A DNA stretch of 64,000 bases from Bradyrhizobium sp. WBOS07 (GCF_024585165.1 NZ_CP029008.1:6405501-6469500), one strand, 5' to 3'; counted from the stretch's first letter, positions 16,435 to 26,283 are shown. Numbers and translations: made by a program. The notes: a model not told the origin generated them from the letters alone.

Positions 16435-18693
16435 ATGCGGCGTACGGGTGGGGTCGGTACGGTAGCTCGCTTTGCTGCGGCGCTGCTGGGTGGCGTGGCG
16501 TTGCTGGCGTGGTTCGAATCGCCCGCTCGGTCCCAAACAGCGCAAGGCGGCAGCACGCTTCCACCCGTCACCGTCGATGCGCCGGCGCAGCAAGCGGCTC
16601 GCCGTGCGCCAATAAGGCGAAGCGACGCCCGCGTCCGATCGACGCCGCGGCGCGCGCCGCAGGCCCCAGCCGTCGCGGTGCAATCGCAACCGAGTGTCGT
16701 GCCTGAATTCGCCGGCGGCCAGGTCGCGCAAGGCGCGCGGCTCGGACTGCTCGGAAATACCAGCACGATGAAGTCGCCATTCAACGCGACGAGCTACACG
16801 GACAAGTTCATCCGGGATCAGCAGGCGGCAACGGGTGCGGATGCCTTGATCCTGGATCCGTCCGTGCGAAGCTCGCATCCGACGGGCGGCGTGGTGGATT
16901 CCTTCAACATTCGTGGATTTCCGATCAACGAAGGCAACAACGGTGAATTCGCCTTCGAGGGCCTTTACGGAATCGCGCCGTCATATCGCATCTTCACTGA
17001 CTACGTCGAGCGCATCGAGGTGCTCAAAGGTCCCTCGGCCGCGCTCTCCGGCATGGCGCCCAATGGCGGCGTGGGCGGGGTCATCAACATCGTGCCCAAG
17101 CGCGCGGAAGAGGACCTGACGCGCCTGACCGCCAGCTACGGCTCGACTGCACGTTTTGGCGGGCACTGGGATGTTGCGCGGCGCTACGGCGACAGCAAGG
17201 AATGGGGCGTGCGCGCCAGCGGGAGCGTCCGCGGCGGCGACACGCCGATCGATCGCCAATCCGAGGCGACAGGTGTCGGATCGCTGGCTCTGGACTATCG
17301 GGGCGAACGGTTCAGGTCCTGGCTCTATCTGATCACGCAGACCGATCGGTTCGATGCGCCGTCACGTCCCTTCCTGATGGCTCCCGGCCTGCAGGTGCCA
17401 AAGGCGCCGGACGGCCGGCTGAACGTGACCCAGCCCTGGGAATGGTCGCACATCACCGACCAATCCGCCTTGCTGAAGACCGAGTACGATGTCAGCGACC
17501 AGGTCACGCTGTTTGCGGATGTCGGCGGATCCCGCACCAATGTCGAGCGGTTCTTCGGCCTTCCGACGATCGTCAACGCCAACGGCAACACGACCTCCAC
17601 CCCCCAATTCTTCGGACTTAGCATCGATCGAAGCACCTATGATGGCGGTGTTCGCGCCCGCTTCGATACCGGCTTCGTCCATCACGCCGTGGCCTTCCAG
17701 GCTTCGGTTTACCACGACGCGCTGCACCGGCGACTGACCAATGGCAGCCCGGTCACGTCGAACATCTACAATCCGACCGTCGCGCCGACACAGTTCGCCA
17801 ACGAGATCAGCGACCGCCCGCGTCTCTCGGACAGCGAGCTCACCGGGCTCTCCATTGCCGACACCCTATCCGTGCTCGACGAGCGTGTGCTGCTGACCCT
17901 GGGTGTCCGGCGCCAGGGCATCGAGGCCCACAACTACCTCTCCAATGTCGGGACGCTGACGTCGTCCTACGACAAGAGCGCGGTCACCCCGGTGGTCGGC
18001 CTCGTCGTCCGTCCCGTGGAGAATGTCTCCCTGTACGCGAACTATGTCGAAGGCCTCGCGCGAGGCGACGTGGCTCCCCAGAACGCATCCAATTTCGGCG
18101 AGGTACTGCAGCCCTACGTCGCCAAGCAGTACGAAGCTGGTGTCAAGGTGGACTTCGGCCGGATCGCAACGACCTTCAGCGCCTTCCAGATCTCGAAGGC
18201 GAGCGGCGAGCTGTCCGCCGGGCGCTTCGCGGCGACCGCCGAACAGCAGGTACGCGGGCTCGAGCTCAACGTCTACGGCGAGCTCATGCCGGATGTGCGC
18301 GTGCTCGGAGGCGTTTCGCTGCTCGATGGCACGCTGACGAAGACTGCCGTCGCGGCCAATGTGGGTCACACGCCGATCGGCGTTCCGAACATTCAGGCCA
18401 ATATCGGCATGGAATGGGATCTGCCGTGGATGAGAGAGCTCACGTTGAACGGAGCCGTCATCTACACCGGCAGGCAGTTCATCGACACCGCCAACAAGCA
18501 GCCGATCCCGGAGTGGACGCGGCTCGATCTCGGCGCCCGCTACACCACCGCGATCAACGGCAGGAAGACGGTCTTCCGCGCCAACATCCAGAACGTGACC
18601 GGCGAGAGTTACTGGTCCAGCGTGGCCTCGTTCGGAACGTTCTTCCTGGGAGCACCACGCACCTATCTGCTGTCGATGACCGTGGATATGTGA
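16435..18693 (+). CDS. TonB-dependent siderophore receptor
   Basis: The ATG at 16435 follows AAGGA with a 7-base gap and starts a signal peptide (MRRTGGVGTVARFAAALLGG, ending ARS). The 752-residue protein has a proline/arginine-rich linker, a plug domain around residues 110-225 (SFNIRGFPIN, then ERIEVLKGPSAALSGMAPNG) and a 22-strand outer-membrane barrel. It resembles ferric siderophore receptors of the FhuE/FpvA group and should import an iron chelate with TonB energy. It has a long leader with repeated motifs. The exact siderophore is unknown. Confidence 0.85.
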   Translation: MRRTGGVGTVARFAAALLGGVALLAWFESPARSQTAQGGSTLPPVTVDAPAQQAARRAPIRRSDARVRSTPRRAPQAPAVAVQSQPSVVPEFAGGQVAQGARLGLLGNTSTMKSPFNATSYTDKFIRDQQAATGADALILDPSVRSSHPTGGVVDSFNIRGFPINEGNNGEFAFEGLYGIAPSYRIFTDYVERIEVLKGPSAALSGMAPNGGVGGVINIVPKRAEEDLTRLTASYGSTARFGGHWDVARRYGDSKEWGVRASGSVRGGDTPIDRQSEATGVGSLALDYRGERFRSWLYLITQTDRFDAPSRPFLMAPGLQVPKAPDGRLNVTQPWEWSHITDQSALLKTEYDVSDQVTLFADVGGSRTNVERFFGLPTIVNANGNTTSTPQFFGLSIDRSTYDGGVRARFDTGFVHHAVAFQASVYHDALHRRLTNGSPVTSNIYNPTVAPTQFANEISDRPRLSDSELTGLSIADTLSVLDERVLLTLGVRRQGIEAHNYLSNVGTLTSSYDKSAVTPVVGLVVRPVENVSLYANYVEGLARGDVAPQNASNFGEVLQPYVAKQYEAGVKVDFGRIATTFSAFQISKASGELSAGRFAATAEQQVRGLELNVYGELMPDVRVLGGVSLLDGTLTKTAVAANVGHTPIGVPNIQANIGMEWDLPWMRELTLNGAVIYTGRQFIDTANKQPIPEWTRLDLGARYTTAINGRKTVFRANIQNVTGESYWSSVASFGTFFLGAPRTYLLSMTVDM

Positions 18694-18758
18694 AGCGGCT
18701 CCGGCCGCGCGTGACGGCGATCGCAGGAGTCGTCGGCGACGCGCCCGCGGAGCGGTCA

Positions 18759-18774
18759 ACTTGGTCGGCCAAGT
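18759..18774. other. Short perfect dyad downstream of the siderophore receptor
   Basis: ACTTGG-TCGG-CCAAGT forms a 6-base stem with a 4-base loop, 65 bases after the receptor stop. It has no U-tract, so it may be a weak terminator, an operator or chance. Confidence 0.25.
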
Positions 18775-18924
18775 GGATACTTGCTTGCCAACGGCGCAGC
18801 TCATCCCGCGCCGGCGCCGCGTCGCGCCGGAATCTAAATCGTCTGTTGAATCAATGAGGTAGCCGTCCCATCCGTGCGCCTTCCGGCCGTCAGGTCGAAA
18901 GTGGCGCGGCTCTTGCTCTTGCCA

Positions 18925-18952
18925 GTATGAGGGTTCTTGATAAACGTCATAC
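18925..18952. promoter_or_regulatory. NikR-type nickel operator GTATGA-N16-TCATAC
   Basis: GTATGA (18925-18930) and TCATAC (18947-18952) are perfect inverted half-sites separated by exactly 16 bases, identical to the NikR operator defined for the E. coli nik operon. It ends a few bases before the start of the nickel permease gene, so nickel-bound repressor here would block transcription of the permease and the TonB receptor after it. No nikR gene lies in the window. Confidence 0.85.
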
Positions 18953-18967
18953 TGTGGGATGGGGCGA

Positions 18968-20047
18968 ATGGAGCAAGCGGTGAGGCGGAGTTTGCGGGCG
19001 ATCGAAACCGGCACGCTGGTGCTGTTCGGCGGGCTCGTCGCCGCCAACATCGCGGCATGGACCTGGGCCTTCGCCCTGTTCGGCGACCGGCCGACGTTGC
19101 TGGCGACGGCGCTGCTGGCCTGGGTGTTCGGTCTGCGCCACGCCGTCGATGCCGATCACATCGCCGCCATCGACAACGTCGTGCGCAAGCTGATGCAGAC
19201 AGGTGGCGCGCCGCAGAGCGTCGGCCTCTATTTTGCGCTCGGCCATTCCACAGTCGTCGTGGTCGCGACCTTGTTGCTTGCGTTCGGCGTGGTGAGCCTT
19301 GGCGGCGACAGCCTGCTCCGGGAGATCGGCGGCCTGATCGGCACGTCGGTGTCGGCGCTGTTCCTGCTCGTGATCGCGGCCATCAATCTCGTCATCTTCG
19401 TCGGCCTGTGGCGGACGTTTCGCGCCGCACGGGAGCAGGGGGTTCACGACGCTGAAGGGCTGGAGAGGCTGCTCGCCAGTCGCGGCGTTCTCGCCCGACT
19501 GCTCGGGCCGCTGTTCCGCCTGGTCACGAAACCCTGGCACATGTATCCGCTCGGATTCCTGTTCGGACTGGGCTTCGACACGGCGACCGAGATCGGCCTG
19601 CTCAGCATCTCCGCCACCGAAGCCGCGCGCGGCGCTTCGCTCGCGAACATCCTGGTCTTCCCTGCGCTGTTCGCGGCCGGCATGGCGCTGGTCGACACTG
19701 CCGATTCCGCGCTGATGGTGAGCGCCTATCGCTGGGCGTTCGTCGATCCCCTGCGCAAGCTCTGGTACAACCTCACGATCACCGGCGCCTCCGTGGCGGT
19801 CGCGCTGCTGATCGGCGGCATCGAGGCGCTCGGCCTGGCCGCCGACCGGCTCGGCCTGTCGGGGACGATGTGGACACTGGTCGAGGGCCTCAACGAGTCG
19901 CTCGCCAATGTCGGCTTCGCCGTGGTCGCGCTGTTTGCGATCGCCTGGCTGGTCTCGGTCGTGCTCTATCGTCGCATCTTCGGGAGCGGCCGGCCCCTGG
20001 CCACCGCGGAAGCTCTGGAATGCGCCGATGCGACCGAAGCGGCGTGA
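18968..20047 (+). CDS. hupN: HoxN/HupN/NixA-family nickel (cobalt) permease
   Basis: The product has about eight membrane helices and the family signature H58-A-V-D-A-D63-H64 (HX4DH) in the second helix, which binds Ni2+ during transport. A second family motif, LGFDTATEIGLL, follows mid-protein. It imports nickel across the inner membrane to supply hydrogenase. Two in-frame ATGs are possible (18959 and 18968); the later one leaves more room after the NikR-type operator. It overlaps the following TonB receptor gene by 20 bases. The symbol is given by family and context. Confidence 0.87.
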   Translation: MEQAVRRSLRAIETGTLVLFGGLVAANIAAWTWAFALFGDRPTLLATALLAWVFGLRHAVDADHIAAIDNVVRKLMQTGGAPQSVGLYFALGHSTVVVVATLLLAFGVVSLGGDSLLREIGGLIGTSVSALFLLVIAAINLVIFVGLWRTFRAAREQGVHDAEGLERLLASRGVLARLLGPLFRLVTKPWHMYPLGFLFGLGFDTATEIGLLSISATEAARGASLANILVFPALFAAGMALVDTADSALMVSAYRWAFVDPLRKLWYNLTITGASVAVALLIGGIEALGLAADRLGLSGTMWTLVEGLNESLANVGFAVVALFAIAWLVSVVLYRRIFGSGRPLATAEALECADATEAA

Positions 20048-22337
20048 GCCCGGTCGTGGCGGCGCGCTGACGGCACTCTCGGCCCTGCTGTTGCTCGCCG
20101 ACGACGGCCGCGCCCTGGCGCAGAGCAGTCCGACCTCGGGCGAGCTGCCGCCAATCGAGATCGCTGGCGGCGAAACGTCGGCGCGAAAGAAGCCGGCTGC
20201 AGCGCGCCGCACCGGCAAGCCGCCCGCGGCCGGCCAACGCATCCTTGTGTATCCAGCGGCGGCGCAGGGCGCGGATGTCCGCAGCGTTGCCTCGGGTGCG
20301 AAGCGCCAGCCCGGCATGGCCAGCGAGATCACCGTCTCGGGCGAGGAGGTCAACGCCCGCCCTTTCACGCGGCCGGGCGAAGCGCTCGAAGCGGTGCCGG
20401 GTCTCATCGTGACGCAGCATTCCGGCGAGGGCAAAGCCAACCAGTATTTTTTGCGCGGCTACAATCTCGATCACGGGACCGACCTTGCCATCAGCGTCGA
20501 CGGCGTCCCCGTCAACATGCGCACCCATGGGCACGGCCAGGGCTATGCCGATCTCAACTGGCTGATCCCGGAAACCATCGCGGCGGTGGACGTGCGCAAG
20601 GGTCCTTACTTCGCCGACGAAGGCGATTTCGCCTCGGTCGGCAGCGTCCATGTCGGCCTGATCGACCGCACCAGGACACTGGCGCAGGTCACCGTCGGCA
20701 GCTTCGGCTATCGCCGCATGCTCGGCATGGATTCCGCAAAGCTCGGCGACGGCACGTTGCTCGTGGCCGGCGAGATCGGCACCTACAACGGTCCGTGGGA
20801 CAATCCGGACAATGTGCGAAAGCTCAACGGTCTCGTGCGCTACAGCCAGGGCACCGCGACCGATGGCGTGTCCGTCACCGGCATGGCCTACACCAACGCC
20901 TGGAATTCGACCGATCAGGTGCCGCAGCGCGCGATCACCGGCGGCTTGCTCGATCGGTTCGGCTCGGAGGATCCGACCGACGGCGGCAACGCCAACCGGT
21001 TTGCATTGTCAGGCCGCATTGCGCAGACCGACGAACTCGGCTCCTGGCGAGCGAACGCCTATGTGGTGAAGAGCCAGCTCGATCTCTTCAACAACTTCAC
21101 CTACTACCTCAGCGATCCCGTGCTCGGCGATCAGTTTCGCCAGCGCGACGATCGCCTGATGGCGGGCGCCAATGTCTCGCGCACGCTGGACGGCTCATTT
21201 GCCGGCCTGCCGATGCAGACCACCCTCGGCCTGCAATCGCGCTATGATGCGATCGACCTCGCGCTCACCAACACCTTCCAGCGCGGCTTCCTCTCCAACG
21301 TCCGCAGCGACAAGGTCGGCGAGGGCAGCGTCGGTCTCTACGCCGAGAACACGGTGCGCTGGACCGACTGGCTCAGAACGACGGTGGGCTGGCGCGGCGA
21401 TTATTATGCCGCCGACGTCACCTCACGGTTCAATGCCGGCAATTCCGGCCGCGCCGACGCCGCGCTCGGCAGCCCGAAATTCAGGATGGTGCTCGGTCCG
21501 TTCCGCCAGACCGAGTTCTTCCTCGGCGCCGGCTACGGCATGCACTCCAACGATGCCCGCGGCGCGACCACGACCGAGGACCCCAGCGATCCCGCGACGA
21601 GGCTCACGCCGTCGCCGCTCCTGGTGCGGACCAAAGGCGCGGAGGTCGGCGTGCGCAGCAGGATCGTGCCGGGCCTCGACACCTCGCTCAGCGTCTTCAT
21701 CCTGGATCAGGATTCCGAGATCCTTTTCGCGGGCGATGCCGGCGACACGTCGGCGACCCGCGCCAGCCGCCGCTACGGCTTTGAGTGGACCAACCATTAT
21801 CGGCCGAGATCGTGGATCGACATCGATGCCGATCTCGCCATGACCCATGCCCGCTTCCGCGGCTATGACAGCGAGCAGGCCGAGGTCTATGCCTCGCTCG
21901 CCGGTTATCCCGAGGCGCAGGTCGGCAACGCACCCGGCAACTACATTCCGAACGCGCCGGCGATGGTGGCGTCGGCCGGCGTCACGCTGGGCGAGAGGAC
22001 CGGCTGGTTCGGAACCTTGCGCTGGCGCTACCTGGAGTCGAGCCCGCTGACGGAGGACAACGCGTTCCGCTCCTCCGCGATCAGCATCTTCAACGGCCGT
22101 CTCGGCTATCGCATGGACAACGGCTGGCGCCTCCAGCTCGACGTGCTCAACCTCTTCGACACCAGGGCGAACCAGATCACCTATGCCTATGGCTCGCTGC
22201 TCAAGACCGATACGCTCTACAACCTCTGCACATCGGGCACCGCGCCGGCTTCGGTCTGTCAGAACGGCGTGATGGACTACGTGCTGCATCCCGTGGAGCC
22301 GTTGACGTTCCGGGTTACCATCGCCGGGGCGTTCTAG
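20028..22337 (+). CDS. TonB-dependent receptor, probable outer-membrane nickel importer
   Basis: The ATG at 20028 overlaps the end of the nickel permease gene, so the two are one transcription unit behind the NikR-type operator. The 769-residue protein has a signal peptide, a plug with VNMRTHGHGQGYADLNWLIP (histidine-rich, as in several metal receptors) and a barrel ending in FRVTIAGAF with the usual terminal aromatic. Co-transcription and operator make nickel, or a nickel chelate, the best substrate (inference). The gene lacks a clear ribosome site of its own, which fits translational coupling. Confidence 0.82.
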   Translation: MRPKRREPGRGGALTALSALLLLADDGRALAQSSPTSGELPPIEIAGGETSARKKPAAARRTGKPPAAGQRILVYPAAAQGADVRSVASGAKRQPGMASEITVSGEEVNARPFTRPGEALEAVPGLIVTQHSGEGKANQYFLRGYNLDHGTDLAISVDGVPVNMRTHGHGQGYADLNWLIPETIAAVDVRKGPYFADEGDFASVGSVHVGLIDRTRTLAQVTVGSFGYRRMLGMDSAKLGDGTLLVAGEIGTYNGPWDNPDNVRKLNGLVRYSQGTATDGVSVTGMAYTNAWNSTDQVPQRAITGGLLDRFGSEDPTDGGNANRFALSGRIAQTDELGSWRANAYVVKSQLDLFNNFTYYLSDPVLGDQFRQRDDRLMAGANVSRTLDGSFAGLPMQTTLGLQSRYDAIDLALTNTFQRGFLSNVRSDKVGEGSVGLYAENTVRWTDWLRTTVGWRGDYYAADVTSRFNAGNSGRADAALGSPKFRMVLGPFRQTEFFLGAGYGMHSNDARGATTTEDPSDPATRLTPSPLLVRTKGAEVGVRSRIVPGLDTSLSVFILDQDSEILFAGDAGDTSATRASRRYGFEWTNHYRPRSWIDIDADLAMTHARFRGYDSEQAEVYASLAGYPEAQVGNAPGNYIPNAPAMVASAGVTLGERTGWFGTLRWRYLESSPLTEDNAFRSSAISIFNGRLGYRMDNGWRLQLDVLNLFDTRANQITYAYGSLLKTDTLYNLCTSGTAPASVCQNGVMDYVLHPVEPLTFRVTIAGAF

Positions 22338-22444
22338 GTTTGCGCGGGTCGCGGATCCGGGATTGCTGGACCATGGGTGGGTTGTGGTAGTGAACGGCCA
22401 GATGGCGGCACGTCGCGGCCTGAAAGCGCAGCAGGGGACCGCCG

Positions 22445-23764
22445 ATGAACCGTGACCTCGATCTCGCCGAGTTTGAACTGCATCCGCAGCGCAGCGCGGT
22501 GCTGGCCGAGGTGCATGCTCGCCCATTCACCCGGCTGACGGCGCCGGTCACGGTGCTCCGCTTTGCTTTTCTGGGTCAGGGCGAGGTCGCGGCGGCAGAC
22601 CGGCGAGAGTTCGTGGCGTTCTGCACCTCGCACGGGCAGGCGCCGCCGGAGGACGGGACCAAGCATCACCAGGTGACGATCGGCACCACCCAGCTGCGCT
22701 GGGAGCAGCATTCGGAGTTCAGCACCTTCACCTGGATCCTGGGCGGCTCCGGGACGTCGGCTCGCAGGTTCGGCGAGATCGGCGCCGAGTCCGCCGCGCT
22801 GATCCGGTCGCTGCGGCAATCAGGGCAATTGCTGGTCGCGGTCAAGCTCGAGGTCGAGCAGACCTCGGCGGCCCTGGAGCGCGCGCAGCAGCTGTTCGAA
22901 AGAGGCAGCCTCGCCATCGCGGCGGTCCGCAGCGGGCCCGCGGTCGTCGCGTCCGACTTTCGCGCCGACGATCAGGGCTTCGTTCGTATCCTCGTCTGCA
23001 ACGACGGCTTGTCGCCGGGCCGGCTCGGCGCCCTGGTGCAGCGCGTGCTGGAGATCGAGACCTATCGCACGCTGGCGCTGCTCGGTCTGCCCGCTGCGCT
23101 CGAGCTTGCGCCCTCCGTCGATCATATCGGCCGGCGTCTCGTCGAAGTGCTCGAGGAGATGCAAGGCGCCGAAGACCTCAAGCTCAACAATCATCTCTTG
23201 ACGGAACTGACCGCATTGGCGGCTTCGCTCGAACGGGGCGCGGCCGGCAGCCTGTTTCGGTTCGGCGCCAGCCGGGCCTACAACGAGATCGTGCAGGCTC
23301 GCCTCGCGGTGATCGAAGGCGGCGAGATCGCGGGCTATCCGACCTGGTCCTCCTTCCTCGCCCGCCGCATGGCACCGGCCATGCGCACCTGTGCGACGAT
23401 GGAGGACCGGCAGGCCGACCTGTCGATCAAGCTCGCGCGCGCGGCCGATTTGTTGCGGACGCGCGTCGACGTCGAGCTCGAGGAGCAGAACCGCGATCTG
23501 CTGCGCTCGATGAACGACCGCACCCGGTTGCAATTGAGGCTGCAGAGCACGGTCGAAGGCTTGTCGGTGGCGGCCATCGGCTATTACGTCGTCAGCCTGT
23601 TCGGCTATCTCGCCAAGGGCGCCCATGACGGCGGCCTTCATGTCGAGCCTTCGCTGGCAACCGCGATCTTCGTGCCGATCGCCGTGGCGGTGATCTGGAT
23701 CGTCACCCGCAATATCCGCAGGCGGCACTTGAAGCATGACGAAATATCCGGCGCTCACGATTGA
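22445..23764 (+). CDS. DUF3422 family membrane-anchored protein
   Basis: The 439-residue protein matches the DUF3422 family: a soluble N-terminal part opening with ELHPQRSAVLAEVHARPFT, a coiled-coil-prone middle (residues about 310-370), and two C-terminal membrane helices (SVAAIGYYVVSLFGYLA and TAIFVPIAVAVIWIVT). The function is unknown in all members. It begins 107 bases after the TonB receptor and ends 66 bases before hupU. It may belong to the nickel operon or only be a bystander. Confidence 0.8.
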   Translation: MNRDLDLAEFELHPQRSAVLAEVHARPFTRLTAPVTVLRFAFLGQGEVAAADRREFVAFCTSHGQAPPEDGTKHHQVTIGTTQLRWEQHSEFSTFTWILGGSGTSARRFGEIGAESAALIRSLRQSGQLLVAVKLEVEQTSAALERAQQLFERGSLAIAAVRSGPAVVASDFRADDQGFVRILVCNDGLSPGRLGALVQRVLEIETYRTLALLGLPAALELAPSVDHIGRRLVEVLEEMQGAEDLKLNNHLLTELTALAASLERGAAGSLFRFGASRAYNEIVQARLAVIEGGEIAGYPTWSSFLARRMAPAMRTCATMEDRQADLSIKLARAADLLRTRVDVELEEQNRDLLRSMNDRTRLQLRLQSTVEGLSVAAIGYYVVSLFGYLAKGAHDGGLHVEPSLATAIFVPIAVAVIWIVTRNIRRRHLKHDEISGAHD

Positions 23765-23830
23765 GGCGCAAACGAGCCTCTTGCGCTTCGAAGGCGAGCG
23801 GTTGAAGCTGGGGCGAGCAGGAGACGTCAG

Positions 23831-24847
23831 ATGAGCCGATCCGATGCAATGACCAACGTGCTCTGGCTGCAGGGCGCCAGTTGCGGCGGCTGCACCATGT
23901 CGATCCTCGAAAGCGGCGCCTCGGGCTGGTTCGACGAGCTCCGGCAGTTCGGCGTCAATCTGCTGTGGCATCCGTCCGTCAGCGAGGAGACCGGCGAGGA
24001 GGCGGTCGACATCCTGCAATCCGTGCTCGAGGGCAAGGTGCGGCTCGACCTTCTCTTGCTGGAAGGATCCGTCGCCCGTGGACCGAACGACACCGGCCGC
24101 TTCAACATGCTCGCGGGAACCAACCGTTCAATCTACCGCTGGATGTTGGATCTCGCGCCGCACGCCGGCTATGTGATCGCGGTCGGAAGCTGCGCGGCCT
24201 ATGGCGGCGTGCCGGCCGCAGGATCGAACCCGACCGATGCCGTCGGCCTGCAGTTCGAGGGAACCGATAGCGGCGGCGCGCTGGGGGCGGCGTTCCGCTC
24301 GCGGCTCGGCCTTCCCGTCATCAATGTCGCGGGCTGTGCGCCGCATCCGGGCTGGATGATGGAAACCATCTTGGCGCTGACCGCCAGGGATATTGCGGCG
24401 AGTGATCTCGACGGATACGGACGGCCGAAATTCGTCGCCAATCATCTGGCCCATCATGGCTGCTCTCGCAACGAGTTTTACGAGTTCAAGGCAAGTGCCG
24501 AGACCATGTCGGAGCGCGGCTGCCTGATGGAGCATCTCGGTTGCAAGGCGACGCAGGCGGTGGGCGACTGCAACCAGCGCTCCTGGAACGGCGGCGGCTC
24601 CTGCACCAAGGGCGGCTATGCCTGCATCGCCTGCACGTCGCCGGGATTCGAGGGTGCCCAGAACTTCCTGGCGACCGCGAAGCTTGCCGGCATTCCGGTC
24701 GGCCTGCCGACCGACATGCCGAAGGCCTGGTTCGTTGCGCTCGCCGCGCTGTCGAAATCTGCGACGCCGCGCCGCGTGCGGCTGAACGCAACTGCCGATC
24801 ATGTCGTCGTGCCGCCGGGCCGCGCGACGACCAAGACCAAGCCATGA
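23831..24847 (+). CDS. hupU: Regulatory [NiFe]-hydrogenase small subunit, H2 sensor
   Basis: The 338-residue protein is a hydrogenase small subunit without a Tat signal, so it stays in the cytoplasm as expected for the H2-sensing HupU/HoxB type. C18 and C21 (GASCGGCTMS) begin the proximal-cluster set, and GSCAAYGG and AGCAPHPGW supply the rest. It has only the standard four cysteines at the proximal site, unlike HupS. Later cysteines bind the other Fe-S clusters. It overlaps hupV by 4 bases. With HupV it senses H2 and acts on the kinase HupT encoded at 43.5 kb. Confidence 0.92.
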   Translation: MSRSDAMTNVLWLQGASCGGCTMSILESGASGWFDELRQFGVNLLWHPSVSEETGEEAVDILQSVLEGKVRLDLLLLEGSVARGPNDTGRFNMLAGTNRSIYRWMLDLAPHAGYVIAVGSCAAYGGVPAAGSNPTDAVGLQFEGTDSGGALGAAFRSRLGLPVINVAGCAPHPGWMMETILALTARDIAASDLDGYGRPKFVANHLAHHGCSRNEFYEFKASAETMSERGCLMEHLGCKATQAVGDCNQRSWNGGGSCTKGGYACIACTSPGFEGAQNFLATAKLAGIPVGLPTDMPKAWFVALAALSKSATPRRVRLNATADHVVVPPGRATTKTKP

Positions 24848-26283
24848 CCCGGATCACGATTGGGCCGTTCAACCGCGTTGAGGGCGATCTCGAAGTGCGT
24901 CTCGACGTCGAGAGCGGCCGCGTCATGCGTGCCGAAGTGACGGCGCCGCTCTACCGCGGGTTCGAGCAGATCCTGGAGGGCCGTCCCCCGCTCGACGCGC
25001 TGGCGCTGGCGCCGCGGATCTGCGGCATCTGCTCGGTGTCGCAGTCGGTTGCGGCCGCCGCGGCCCTGCGCGAGGCCATGGCCGTCGAGGCTGCGCCCAA
25101 TGGCCTGCTCGCAACCAACATCGCGCATGCCGCCGAGAACGCGGCCGACCACCTCACCCATTTCTACATCTTCTTCATGCCGGACTTTGCCCGCGAGGCC
25201 TATGCCGGGCACGACTGGCACGAGGCCACGCGCGAGCGCTTTGCCGCGACCCGCGGCAGCGCGGCCCGCGACGCCCTGCCGGCGCGGGCGCGGCTGCTCG
25301 AGACCATGGGCATCATCGCCGGGAAATGGCCGCACAGCCTCGCGTTCCAGCCCGGCGGCACCACACGCGCGATCGATCTCGGCGAGCGCGTCCGGCTGCT
25401 GTCGATCGCGACGGCGTTCCGGAGCTTTCTCGAGCGTGTCGTCTTTGCGGATTCGCTGGAGAACGTGCTGGCGATTGCCAGTGCCGACGAGCTCGATCGC
25501 TGGCGTGACGGCCATGGCGGCGACTTCGCCCATTTCCTTCGGCTTGCGGACAGTCTCGCGCTCAGCGCGCTCGGCAGGGGCACGGGCCTGATGATGAGCT
25601 ACGGCGCCTATCATGGCACCGACGGTGAGCTGTTTCCGCGCGGCCTGTTCGGCCCGCGCTCCGCGATCGAGCCGCTGCCGTTGACGCAGATCACGGAGGA
25701 CGTCTCGCATGCCTGGATGCGGGATTCCTCCGTCGATCCCGCCCATAGCAGCACGGTCCCGGATCCCGACAAGCCGGCCGCCTATAGCTGGTGCAAGGCC
25801 CCGCGGCTGTCCGGTCAGCCGATCGAGGTCGGCGCCATCGCGCGCCAGACCGTGGCAGGGCAGGCGTTGATTGCGGATCTCGTATCGGCCAGCGGGACCA
25901 ACGTGCGCAACCGCGTGATCGCGCGGCTGATCGAAACCGCGCGCATCGCGCTTGCCATGGAGCAGTGGACGCGCGCGCTGCGTCTGTCGGAGCCGTTCTG
26001 CCACAATTCGCGCGACATCCCCAACGGAAGCTATGTCGGACTGGTCGAGGCCGCGCGCGGCAGTCTTGGTCATTGGATGGCGGTACGGGACGGCAGGATC
26101 GAACGCTACCAGATCATCGCACCGACGACCTGGAATTTCTCGCCCCGCGATTCCTTCGACGTGGGCGGGCCGCTGGAACAGGCGCTGGTCGGCACCGATG
26201 TCGGCGATGCCGGCGCGCGCGCGGTTGCGATCCAGCACATCGTGCGTTCGTTCGATCCCTGCATGGTGTGCACTGCGCACTGA
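24844..26283 (+). CDS. hupV: Regulatory [NiFe]-hydrogenase large subunit, H2 sensor
   Basis: The 479-residue protein carries both [NiFe] ligand motifs: C60-G-I-C63 near the N-terminus and DPC473-MVC476-TAH at the very end. It ends exactly at the histidine, so it has no C-terminal peptide for a maturation protease to remove; this is a hallmark of sensor hydrogenases. Its start overlaps the hupU stop. It is matured by the Hyp proteins encoded downstream, and the HupUV complex controls HupT. Downstream lies the sigma-54 promoter of hupS. Confidence 0.92.
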   Translation: MTRITIGPFNRVEGDLEVRLDVESGRVMRAEVTAPLYRGFEQILEGRPPLDALALAPRICGICSVSQSVAAAAALREAMAVEAAPNGLLATNIAHAAENAADHLTHFYIFFMPDFAREAYAGHDWHEATRERFAATRGSAARDALPARARLLETMGIIAGKWPHSLAFQPGGTTRAIDLGERVRLLSIATAFRSFLERVVFADSLENVLAIASADELDRWRDGHGGDFAHFLRLADSLALSALGRGTGLMMSYGAYHGTDGELFPRGLFGPRSAIEPLPLTQITEDVSHAWMRDSSVDPAHSSTVPDPDKPAAYSWCKAPRLSGQPIEVGAIARQTVAGQALIADLVSASGTNVRNRVIARLIETARIALAMEQWTRALRLSEPFCHNSRDIPNGSYVGLVEAARGSLGHWMAVRDGRIERYQIIAPTTWNFSPRDSFDVGGPLEQALVGTDVGDAGARAVAIQHIVRSFDPCMVCTAH

